14,764 nucleotides of DNA from an uncultured Duganella sp. (GTDB lineage: Bacteria > Pseudomonadota > Gammaproteobacteria > Burkholderiales > Burkholderiaceae): assembly GCA_946482635.1 (NCBI GenBank), contig CAMLSG010000133.1:1-14764 (forward strand), read 5' to 3'. Under the pieces are notes generated by a model. That model saw only the letters and a list, made by a program, of their open reading frames with translations. It searched no databases and was not told where the DNA came from. The position numbers and the translations under genes are program-made. Positions 8,025 to 14,764 of this stretch are shown one piece after another. Positions within the stretch are counted from its first letter, which is position 1, and every line of letters begins with the position of its first letter.

Positions 8025-9308
8025 ATGACCAACCACGCCTTGCCTTCTTACCTCAACTCCGAAGATCTCGGTCCTTGGGGCCAGTACCTGAAACAGATTG
8101 ATCGCGTCACCCCTCACCTGGGCGGCCTGTCCCGCTGGGTAGAAACCCTGAAGCGCCCTAAGCGCATCCTCGTTGTCGACGTTCCAATCGAACGTGACGA
8201 CGGCTCGATCGCCCACTACGAAGGCTATCGCGTTCAACACAATATGTCTCGCGGCCCTGGCAAGGGTGGCGTACGCTTCCACCAGGATGTGACCCTGTCG
8301 GAAGTGATGGCCCTTTCGGCATGGATGACGGTGAAAAACGCCGCCGTCAACGTGCCATACGGTGGCGCAAAAGGTGGTATCCGTGTCGATCCAAAGACCC
8401 TGTCCAAAGGTGAACTGCAGCGCCTGACCCGCCGCTACACCAGCGAGATCAGCCTGATCATCGGCCCGACCAAGGATATCCCTGCGCCGGACGTCAACAC
8501 CAACGAACAGGTGATGGCATGGATGATGGACTCCTACGCCATGATCGAAGGTAACCTGTCGACCGGCGTTGTCACCGGCAAGCCAATCTCGATGGGCGGC
8601 TCGCTGGGCCGTCGTGAAGCAACCGGCCGCGGCGTGTTCGTGACCGGCCGTGAAGCGGCTGCAAAGCGCGGCGTCGCAATCCAGGGCGCACGCATTGCAA
8701 TCCAGGGCTTCGGCAACGTGGGCGGCATCGCTGCCAACATGTTCGCAGAAGCTGGCTCCAAGATCATCGCTGTGCAGGATCACACCGGCACCGTGGTGAA
8801 CCAGGGCGGCCTGGACGTGGCGCAACTGCACAAGCACGTAGCCGAAACCGGCGGCGTGGCTGGCTTCCCAGGCGCAGAAGCAACCCTGGACCGTGACTCC
8901 TTCTGGGGCATCGAGTCCGACATCCTGGTTCCGGCAGCGCTGGAACAGCAGATCACCGCAAAGAACGCAGGCCAGATCCGTACCAAGATCATCCTGGAAG
9001 GCGCCAACGGCCCAACCACCCCTGAAGCGGACGACATCCTGAACGACAAGGACATCCTGATCGTTCCGGACGTACTGTGTAACGCCGGCGGCGTGACCGT
9101 GTCCTACTTCGAATGGGTGCAGGACTTCTCCTCCTTCTTCTGGAGCGAAGAAGAGATCAATGCACGCCTGACCCGCATCATGCAGGACGCGTTCAACTCC
9201 GTGTGGGAAGTATCTCAAGAGAAGAAGGTATCGCTGCGCACCGCAACCTTCATCCTGGCCTGCACCCGCGTGCTGGCTGCCCGCGAAGTTCGTGGCCTGT
9301 ACCCTTAA
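8025..9308 (+). CDS. gdhA: Glutamate dehydrogenase
   Basis: A 427-residue cytoplasmic enzyme that interconverts glutamate with 2-oxoglutarate and ammonia, linking nitrogen to the TCA cycle. Catalytic features match the family: GPGKGGVRF (78-85, K80), K104 in [15 protein letters not shown] (111-118) with catalytic K116 exactly 12 residues after K104, and D156 in APDVNT. The dinucleotide-binding domain has GFGNVGG (228-234). Length and pattern fit the hexameric enzymes of about 420 residues; NAD use is more likely than NADP in this subgroup, but I cannot prove it from sequence. ATG 8025 has only a weak ribosome site (GAGCGAG about 14 bases upstream). The gene is monocistronic, with its own promoter and a strong terminator. 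The adjacent HypT-like LysR gene and the dyad upstream suggest specific activation. Confidence 0.93.
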   Translation: MTNHALPSYLNSEDLGPWGQYLKQIDRVTPHLGGLSRWVETLKRPKRILVVDVPIERDDGSIAHYEGYRVQHNMSRGPGKGGVRFHQDVTLSEVMALSAWMTVKNAAVNVPYGGAKGGIRVDPKTLSKGELQRLTRRYTSEISLIIGPTKDIPAPDVNTNEQVMAWMMDSYAMIEGNLSTGVVTGKPISMGGSLGRREATGRGVFVTGREAAAKRGVAIQGARIAIQGFGNVGGIAANMFAEAGSKIIAVQDHTGTVVNQGGLDVAQLHKHVAETGGVAGFPGAEATLDRDSFWGIESDILVPAALEQQITAKNAGQIRTKIILEGANGPTTPEADDILNDKDILIVPDVLCNAGGVTVSYFEWVQDFSSFFWSEEEINARLTRIMQDAFNSVWEVSQEKKVSLRTATFILACTRVLAAREVRGLYP

Positions 9309-9349
9309 TCAAAAAGCAAGCCGGGCGCCCGCGTAGCGCCCTGCAGCAT

Positions 9350-9388
9350 ACGCCCGCACAGGCTACACTGCCTGTAGCGGGCGTTTTT
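9350..9388 (+). terminator. Strong intrinsic terminator of gdhA
   Basis: ACGCCCGC plus ACAGGC (9350-9363) pairs with GCCTGT and GCGGGCGT (9370-9384). The 14-bp stem has a single bulged A at 9376 and a six-base loop, and runs directly into TTTTT (9384-9388). It ends 25 bases before the maeB start, so the two genes are separate transcription units or maeB is partly read through. Confidence 0.92.
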
Positions 9389-9413
9389 CGCAGAACAAAA
9401 GGAGAAGCACAGA

Positions 9414-10646
9414 ATGAGCAGTCTTGAACAAAAGGCACTGGAATACCACAAGGCCGGCACGCCTGGCAAAGTGGCCATTGCAGTGACCAAGAGCGTTGCC
9501 AGCCAGGACGACCTGGCCCTGGCTTACTCGCCAGGCGTAGCGGCGCCTTGCGTGGAAATTGCACGCGACCCGGCACTGGCCTATGAATATACTGCCAAGG
9601 GCAACCTGGTGGCAGTCATCACAAACGGCACCGCGGTGCTGGGCCTTGGCAACATCGGCGCACTGGCCGGCAAGCCGGTCATGGAAGGCAAGTCCATCCT
9701 GTTCAAGAAATTCGCAGGCATCGATTCCTTCGACATCGAACTGGACGAAACCGATCCGGACAAGCTGGTCGAGATCATCGCCGCCATGCACCCGACTTTC
9801 GGCGGCATCAACCTGGAAGACATCAAGGCGCCAGAGTGCTTCTACATCGAACGCAAGCTGCGTGAACGCCTGAGCATTCCGGTATTCCACGACGACCAGC
9901 ACGGCACCGCCATCGTGGTCGGCGCCGGCATGCTGAACGCCGTTGAAATGACCGGCCGCGACATCGCCGACGTGAAAATCGTCTGCTCCGGCGCCGGCGC
10001 AGCGGCTATCGCCTGCCTGGAACTGCTGGTGGACATCGGCGCGCGCCGCGAAAACATCTTCGTGTGCGACTCCAAAGGTGTGCTGACCAAGGCCCGCAAC
10101 CTGACCGGCGAAAAAGCCGACTGGGCGCAGGATACGACCGCCACTACCCTGTCCGACGTGATGGAAGGCGCCGACGTATTCCTCGGCGTATCGGGTCCAG
10201 GCGTGCTGTCGCAAGCCGACGTGGTTCGCATGAACCCACAGCCGATCGTGTTCACCCTGGCCAATCCCGAGCCTGAACTGCGCCCTGAACTGGTACGCGA
10301 AGTAGCGCCGGACGCGATCATCGCCACCGGCCGCTCCGACTACCCGAACCAGATCAACAACGCGCTGTGCTTCCCGTATCTGTTCCGCGCCGCGCTGGAC
10401 ACCGGCGCTACCACGATCAACCAGGAAATGAAGCGCGCCTGCGTGACCGCCCTGGCTGGCCTGGCGCGCAGCGACGTCCGCTTCGGCAAGGACTACGTGG
10501 TTCCGGGCCTGCTTGACGACCGCCTGCTGCCAACCGTCACCCCGAAGATCGCGCAAGCAGCAATGCGCAGCGGCGTAGCGCGTAAAGAGCTGGACATGAC
10601 CGCCTACTTCGAACGCCTGGAAGCGCTCGGCAAGCAGTTGCTCTAA
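9414..10646 (+). CDS. maeB: Malic enzyme, short single-domain form
   Basis: A 410-residue cytoplasmic oxidoreductase that decarboxylates malate to pyruvate, giving NADPH (or NADH). Family residues are visible: catalytic Y38 in [11 protein letters not shown]93 in [11 protein letters not shown], metal ligands E135/D136 in [10 protein letters not shown] and D160/D161 in FHDDQHGTA, and a nucleotide-binding SGAGAAA (192-198). Many proteobacterial MaeB proteins are about 750 residues, with a C-terminal phosphotransacetylase-like domain. Here the protein stops cleanly after the malic domain with a TAA, and the next gene runs the other way, so this is a genuine short form or an old truncation. A good ribosome site (GGAG, 9401-9404) precedes the ATG. 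Cofactor choice is not certain. The symbol is by homology. Confidence 0.9.
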   Translation: MSSLEQKALEYHKAGTPGKVAIAVTKSVASQDDLALAYSPGVAAPCVEIARDPALAYEYTAKGNLVAVITNGTAVLGLGNIGALAGKPVMEGKSILFKKFAGIDSFDIELDETDPDKLVEIIAAMHPTFGGINLEDIKAPECFYIERKLRERLSIPVFHDDQHGTAIVVGAGMLNAVEMTGRDIADVKIVCSGAGAAAIACLELLVDIGARRENIFVCDSKGVLTKARNLTGEKADWAQDTTATTLSDVMEGADVFLGVSGPGVLSQADVVRMNPQPIVFTLANPEPELRPELVREVAPDAIIATGRSDYPNQINNALCFPYLFRAALDTGATTINQEMKRACVTALAGLARSDVRFGKDYVVPGLLDDRLLPTVTPKIAQAAMRSGVARKELDMTAYFERLEALGKQLL

Positions 10647-10649
10647 GCT

Positions 10650-12479
10650 CTACTTGTGGTGGGCGGCGATCCAGTCGTCCACCACACGCTCCAGCACCGT
10701 CATCGGCAAGGCGCCATGGCTCAGGACTTCGTTGTGGAATTCCTTGAGGTCGAATTTGTCGCCTAGCTCGGCGCGCGCTTTCTCGCGCAGGCCCAGGATC
10801 GACAGCATGCCCACCTTGTAGGCCAGGGCCTGGCCCGGTGAGACGATGTAGCGCTCCACCTCCGCCGTCGCTTCCTGTTCACCCATGCCGGTGTTTTCCA
10901 TCATGTATTCGATGGCGCTTTCGCGCGACCAGTGCTTGTAATGGATGCCCGTGTCGACCACCAGCCTCGCGGCGCGCATCATGTCGTCACGCAGGCGGCC
11001 CAACTGGTCAAGCGGATCTGGTGTCAGGCCCATTTCGGAAGCCAGCCGCTCCGCGTATAAGCCCCAGCCTTCCTGGTATGCAGAAAAACTGATCACACGG
11101 CGGAAAAACGGCACACCCTTCATCTCTTGCGCCAGCGATATCTGGAAGTGATGGCCCGGCATGACTTCATGGAATACCGTGCTGCGCATGCCGTACTTCG
11201 GCGTGTCTTTCAGTGAACGCATATTTGCGTAAAAAACGCCCGGCCGCGAACCATCGATCGCACCCGGCATGTAATAGGCGGTTGGCGCAGTGGCCGCCGA
11301 TTCGGCAGGAGCCGGACGCACTTCGATCGCGGCTTTGGGTCGCGTGAGGAAAGCGCTGGCCAGCTTTTCGTCGGCTTCCTGCATGATGGCGCGGTATTCG
11401 GCCAGCATTTCCTTGCGCCCCTCCTCGGTGTCGGGGTAGCGGTATTTCGGATCGCGCTGCAGTCGCTGCATCCTCTCGCCGACACTTCCCTCTTCCAGCC
11501 CGATCTGCCGCAACAGCCGGTCCATGATGCCGGTCAGGCGGTCGACATCGGCCAGCCCCAGGTCGTGCACGCGCTGAGGCGTCAGGTTGGTCGAGGTGTG
11601 ATAGCGCACGCACCAGGCATAGTATTCGTCGCCGTTGGGCAGCGACCAGGCGCCGTCGTTGGAGTGGACGCGCCCTTGCAATTCGACGAAGTGGCGGATC
11701 AATTCCGCATATGCCGGATAGACGCTCTTCTGGATCGCGTCGGCCACGCCTTGCAGCAGTTCGACGCGCGCCTTCTCGTTCATCGCGGACAGCGGAATCG
11801 CATCGAGCTTGGCCTTGAAGCCGGTGTACAGCATGTTCTCGCGCGCCGGACGCCCTGCAAAACCATGCATCTGCAGCAGCACTTTCTCGACCAGGAACTG
11901 CGGCGGCAGTATGCCGGCAGCTTCCTGCGCGCGCAGGCTTTCGATCAATTGCTCGAACTTGCGCGGGAATTTCTGCAGGCGCGCGATGTAGCTTTCCGCT
12001 TCGCTGCGGTTGCTGACGCGATGCACGTCGATCATGAATTCCGGCAGCGCGCTTTGCAGGCCGTGCACCTGGTTGACCGGGAATTCATGAAGCTGGAAGC
12101 GCTCGCCTTCCGCCACGGTGCCGAGGTAATAGTGCAGCGTATCGTAGGACAGTTGCGCTTCGCGCCCCAGCTCATTTCTGTCGTAGCGATCCAGCATGGC
12201 CAGGTTGTCTTTCATGTCCTGGTAAAACTCATGCCGGCGCTGCGGCGATTCGTCGTCCAGGCGCGAACTGAAGAAATCGAGCCAGCCAGGCAGCACATGC
12301 AGCTTCGACATCATCTCCGGGCTTTTCAGCGCAGCCGAAGCGAAGCCGCGCATATAAAACCACTCCAGCTTGAGCGGTTTCGAATACCACGTCTGGGTCA
12401 GCAGCACGGCCCCGGCGCACAAGGCAGCCGTCACACCGGTCAATCCCCAGACCGCAATTTTCTTAGCATTGATCTCCAT
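10650..12479 (-). CDS. DUF885 family putative zinc metallopeptidase, membrane-anchored
   Basis: A 609-residue protein with one N-terminal hydrophobic segment (about 8-29), so the body should lie in the periplasm, tethered to the inner membrane. A Cys occurs in this segment (TAALCAGA), but the residues around it do not fit a lipobox. The DUF885 signature HEVMPGHH (437-444) gives a HExxxGHH metal site, and E470 in YQEGWGLYAE is the usual downstream acidic residue. Proteins of this family are predicted metallopeptidases; physiological substrates are largely unknown, and I assign none. The stop codon lies 3 bases from the end of the convergent malic enzyme gene, with no terminator between. The start faces the divergent S9 peptidase gene across 76 bases, so the two may share a control region. 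No ribosome site is clear before the ATG. Confidence 0.88.
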   Translation of the reverse strand: MEINAKKIAVWGLTGVTAALCAGAVLLTQTWYSKPLKLEWFYMRGFASAALKSPEMMSKLHVLPGWLDFFSSRLDDESPQRRHEFYQDMKDNLAMLDRYDRNELGREAQLSYDTLHYYLGTVAEGERFQLHEFPVNQVHGLQSALPEFMIDVHRVSNRSEAESYIARLQKFPRKFEQLIESLRAQEAAGILPPQFLVEKVLLQMHGFAGRPARENMLYTGFKAKLDAIPLSAMNEKARVELLQGVADAIQKSVYPAYAELIRHFVELQGRVHSNDGAWSLPNGDEYYAWCVRYHTSTNLTPQRVHDLGLADVDRLTGIMDRLLRQIGLEEGSVGERMQRLQRDPKYRYPDTEEGRKEMLAEYRAIMQEADEKLASAFLTRPKAAIEVRPAPAESAATAPTAYYMPGAIDGSRPGVFYANMRSLKDTPKYGMRSTVFHEVMPGHHFQISLAQEMKGVPFFRRVISFSAYQEGWGLYAERLASEMGLTPDPLDQLGRLRDDMMRAARLVVDTGIHYKHWSRESAIEYMMENTGMGEQEATAEVERYIVSPGQALAYKVGMLSILGLREKARAELGDKFDLKEFHNEVLSHGALPMTVLERVVDDWIAAHHK

Positions 12480-12543
12480 GCGCGGAATATTACAGTATCA
12501 TGCCCGCTTGGCCAGCCACCAGCTGGCAGATTTGATAACAGAC

Positions 12544-12549
12544 CGGAGA
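12544..12549 (+). promoter_or_regulatory. Ribosome site that sets the S9 peptidase start
   Basis: CGGAGA lies 6 bases before ATG 12556. The reading frame is open back to 12370, but that part runs antisense through the start of the DUF885 gene and lacks a signal peptide. Starting at 12556 gives a normal one. Confidence 0.8.
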
Positions 12550-12555
12550 TCCCGA

Positions 12556-14619
12556 ATGACCTTACGCCTGCTGGTACTGGGCGCCGCCATCGCAGCGGCA
12601 ACCAATGCCGTAGCCGCCCCGCGCGGCCTGACCATCGAAGACCTGGCGAGCATGGACCGCGTTGGCAGCCCTGTGCTGTCGCCGGATGCAAGCCGCGTGG
12701 TGTACACCGTCCGCGCGACCAATATGGAAAAGAACCGCGGCATCACGCAGCTGTGGATGATCGACCTGAAGGCCGCCAAGCCTGCACCGGTCCAGCTGAC
12801 CCAGCACGATGCGAGCAGCAGCCAGCCACAATGGTCCCCTTCCGGCGACGCGATCTACTTCGTGAGCGGCCGTTCCGGTTCCGCCCAGGTCTGGCGCCTG
12901 CCGATGAACGCCGGCGGCGAAGCCGTGCGCGTCACCGATTACCCGCTGGGCGTGGAGAGCTTCCGCCTGTCGCCGAAAGGTGACCGCCTGGCCATGGCCT
13001 TCGAAGTGTTCCGCGAATGCGCCGACCTGGCCTGCACCAAGAAGCGCCTGGATGACAAGTCCAAGAACAAGGCCACCGGCATGCTGTACAACGAAATGTT
13101 CGTGCGCCACTGGGATACCTGGGCCGACGGCCGCCGCAACGTGCTGTACTCGGCGCCAATCGACGCTTCCGGCAAGGCCGGCGCACCGGTCAGCCTGAGC
13201 GGCTCGCTGGACGGCGACGTGCATTCCAAGCCTTTCGGCGACAACGCCGACTACCAATTCAGCCCGGACGGCCAGAAGGTCGTGTTCTCGGCGCGCGTGG
13301 CCGGCAAGGCTGAATCCTGGTCCACCAACTTCGACCTGTACGAAGTGCCAGCCGCCGGCGGCGCCGCCCCGCGCAACCTGACCGCCGAAAACCCGGCATG
13401 GGACGCCAAGCCATCCTTCTCCCCGGACGGCAAGACCCTGGCCTACCTGATGATGAAACGCCCAGGCTTTGAGGCCGACCGCTTCCACATGGTGCTGCTG
13501 GATGTCGCCACCGGCAAGAAGCGCGTGCTGGCGCAGGAATGGGACCGCTCCATCGCCGACTACAAATGGCGTCCTGACGGCAAGGCCCTGCTGGCCAACG
13601 CCGACGATATCGGCAACCACCGCCTGTTCTCCCTGGACGTCGCCTCCGGCAAGGTCACCGCGCTGACCGGCAAGGGCTATGCCGGCGAGTTCGACGTGCA
13701 GAAGGACACCGTAATCTCCGCTGCAGCCTCGCTGGGCGGCGGCGCGCAACTGCTCAAGCTGAAAACCGAAGGCGCCGAACAGAAAGGCACTCAACTGACC
13801 TGGGCCAACGCCGAACGCCTGAAAGACGTGAAAATGGCGGAGTACGAACAGTTCTCCTTCAAAGGCGCGAACGGCGAAACCGTGTACGGCCACGTGATGA
13901 AGCCATGGAACTACGAGCCGGGCAAGAAATACCCGGTTGCCTTCCTGGTTCACGGCGGCCCGCAGGGCAGCTTCGGCAACAGCTGGAGCTACCGCTGGAA
14001 TCCGCAGGTGTACGCCGGCGCCGGCTACGCCTCGGTGTTCATCGACTTCCACGGTTCGACCGGCTACGGCCAGGGCTTCACCGATTCGATCAGCGGCGAC
14101 TGGGGCGGCAAGCCGCTGGAAGACCTGCAGAAAGGCCTGGCGGCAGCAGTGGCCAAGTATGACTTCCTGGACGGCCAGAACGCCTGCGCACTGGGCGCTT
14201 CCTATGGCGGCTTCATGATGAACTGGATCGAAGGCAACTGGAGTGACGGCTTCAAGTGCATCGTCAACCACGACGGCGTATTCGACCAGCGCGGCATGGC
14301 CTACTCCACCGAAGAACTGTGGTTCACCGAATGGGACAACGGCGGCACCTACTACGCCAACCCGAACGGCTACGAGAAGTTCAACCCGGTGCACCACGTG
14401 GCCAAGTGGAAGACCCCGATGCTGGTGGTACAGGGCGACCTGGACTTCCGCATCCCGACCGCACAGGCACTGGGCACATTCACCGCGCTGCAGCGCCAGG
14501 GTATCGAATCCAAGCTGCTGGTGTTCCCGGACGAGAACCACTGGGTCCTGAAGCCCGCCAACTCGATCCTGTGGCACCACACCGTGATCGGCTGGCTGGA
14601 TGACCACCTGAAGAAGTAA
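12556..14619 (+). CDS. Exported S9 family serine peptidase (prolyl oligopeptidase/DPP5-like)
   Basis: A 687-residue protein with a signal peptide (residues 1-20, likely cleavage AVA|AP), so it should act in the periplasm or outside the cell. Residues ~25-420 are a beta-propeller with repeated SPDG-type strands (FSPDGKTLAYL and similar). Residues ~440-687 are an alpha/beta hydrolase domain. The catalytic triad is visible: Ser549 in GASYGG, Asp630 in GDLDFRIP and His662 in DENHWV. The oxyanion region HGGPQGSFG precedes it. S9 enzymes of this length cut short peptides, often releasing dipeptides or acting after proline, hence a role in peptide use is likely. Whether it is a DPP5, an acylaminoacyl peptidase or another S9 enzyme cannot be settled from sequence. 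It is divergent from the DUF885 gene, another probable peptidase. The paired cysteines in RECADLACTKK may form a disulfide. Confidence 0.92.
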   Translation: MTLRLLVLGAAIAAATNAVAAPRGLTIEDLASMDRVGSPVLSPDASRVVYTVRATNMEKNRGITQLWMIDLKAAKPAPVQLTQHDASSSQPQWSPSGDAIYFVSGRSGSAQVWRLPMNAGGEAVRVTDYPLGVESFRLSPKGDRLAMAFEVFRECADLACTKKRLDDKSKNKATGMLYNEMFVRHWDTWADGRRNVLYSAPIDASGKAGAPVSLSGSLDGDVHSKPFGDNADYQFSPDGQKVVFSARVAGKAESWSTNFDLYEVPAAGGAAPRNLTAENPAWDAKPSFSPDGKTLAYLMMKRPGFEADRFHMVLLDVATGKKRVLAQEWDRSIADYKWRPDGKALLANADDIGNHRLFSLDVASGKVTALTGKGYAGEFDVQKDTVISAAASLGGGAQLLKLKTEGAEQKGTQLTWANAERLKDVKMAEYEQFSFKGANGETVYGHVMKPWNYEPGKKYPVAFLVHGGPQGSFGNSWSYRWNPQVYAGAGYASVFIDFHGSTGYGQGFTDSISGDWGGKPLEDLQKGLAAAVAKYDFLDGQNACALGASYGGFMMNWIEGNWSDGFKCIVNHDGVFDQRGMAYSTEELWFTEWDNGGTYYANPNGYEKFNPVHHVAKWKTPMLVVQGDLDFRIPTAQALGTFTALQRQGIESKLLVFPDENHWVLKPANSILWHHTVIGWLDDHLKK

Positions 14620-14705
14620 ATTAAAAGTCGGGGTCCGACAATTAAATGGGGACGTACCCTTTTAAAGGGGTACGTCCCCATTTAAAGGTACGTCCCCATT
14701 TATTT
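14620..14705. repeat. Palindromic extragenic repeat cluster after the S9 gene
   Basis: Three parts are visible. GTCGG (14627-14631) and CCGAC (14635-14639) form a small stem around GGT. TTAAATGGGGACGTACCC (14642-14659) and GGGTACGTCCCCATTTAA (14668-14685) are perfect 18-bp inverted arms around an A/T-rich centre. A direct copy of the right arm, GGTACGTCCCCATTTA, follows at 14687-14702. The long stem could also stop transcription, although it has no continuous T run. Similar GGGGACGTACCCC palindromes are, as I recall, frequent between genes in this bacterial family; that is not verified here. Confidence 0.8.
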
Positions 14706-14745
14706 TCCTGCGAATGGCGCGATCGGTGCGCGCCGCTGGGATGGC

Positions 14746-14764
14746 TTAGGCTTCCTTCTTGGCC
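14746..14764 (-). CDS. Possible last codons of a minus-strand gene running off the window
   Basis: Read on the minus strand, the final bases give A-K-K-E-A and a TAA stop (14746-14748). A lysine/alanine-rich ending is common for bacterial proteins, and the position after the repeat cluster fits the end of a convergent gene. With only five codons visible this cannot be proved and no product can be suggested. Confidence 0.3.

Noticed and set aside
12496..12536. Promoter-like hexamers for the S9 gene (TATCAT at 12496; TTGGCC-17-TTTGAT at 12508-12536)
   Set aside because: Both combinations are weak. The second would leave a very short leader, so I cannot choose between them or a site inside the DUF885 gene.
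11565..12983. Plus-strand open frame of 472 codons crossing the DUF885 gene and the start of the S9 gene
   Set aside because: It overlaps two recognised genes in other frames, shows no domain and has no ribosome site.
12562..14607. Minus-strand open frame of 681 codons opposite the S9 peptidase gene
   Set aside because: Codon-position bias of a high-GC gene opens the opposite strand. The plus strand has a signal peptide, propeller and full catalytic triad; the minus product shows no domain.

Overview
The window looks like chromosomal DNA of a high-GC betaproteobacterium, most likely Burkholderiales and probably the Oxalobacteraceae (Massilia/Duganella/Janthinobacterium type). This is inference. 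It rests on the GC-rich codon use, on the gene types (RhlE helicase with a Gly/Arg-rich tail, a 427-residue glutamate dehydrogenase, DUF885 and S9 peptidases) and on the palindromic repeats in two intergenic gaps. No rRNA, tRNA, CRISPR array, transposase or phage gene was seen.

Layout. Positions 1-555 hold the 3' end of an AT-richer gene for a small membrane protein of unknown function. A gene-free stretch (556-1032) follows, with hairpins and a possible -10 element ahead of the RNA helicase gene rhlE (1033-2760), which ends at a clear intrinsic terminator. Next is a cell-wall cluster: an exported L,D-transpeptidase and a membrane-anchored M23 peptidase in one operon (2864-4544), facing a convergent MepK-like murein endopeptidase (4535-5071). 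A compact operon follows (5171-7822): a MarR repressor, an MFS efflux pump and a HypT-like LysR regulator, with a likely MarR operator at the front. Glutamate dehydrogenase (8025-9308) is preceded by a 200-base leader. The leader holds a REP-like palindrome, a perfect 23-base dyad that fits a LysR box, and a promoter at the matching distance. A strong terminator separates gdhA from a short, single-domain malic enzyme (9414-10646). The right end carries two exported or envelope-anchored peptidase genes read divergently: a DUF885 protein (10650-12479, minus) and an S9 prolyl-oligopeptidase-type enzyme (12556-14619, plus). It closes with a dense palindromic repeat and perhaps the last codons of a minus-strand gene.

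How the genes work together. The transpeptidase can make 3-3 peptidoglycan cross-links, while MepK in E. coli cuts 3-3 and 4-3 links, so this cluster may pair synthesis with turnover. MarR probably controls its own operon and so the level of the LysR protein. That protein is a reasonable candidate to act at the dyad before gdhA, which would link a stress or drug response to glutamate metabolism. GdhA and MaeB both work at the junction of carbon and nitrogen metabolism (2-oxoglutarate/glutamate and malate/pyruvate).

Most of the window is ordinary core genome. The observations I consider most worth following are the gdhA control region, the 3-3 cross-link cluster, and the two repeat elements that share a GTC[A/G]GACCC core. 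I did not find a convincing new defence or mobile system.
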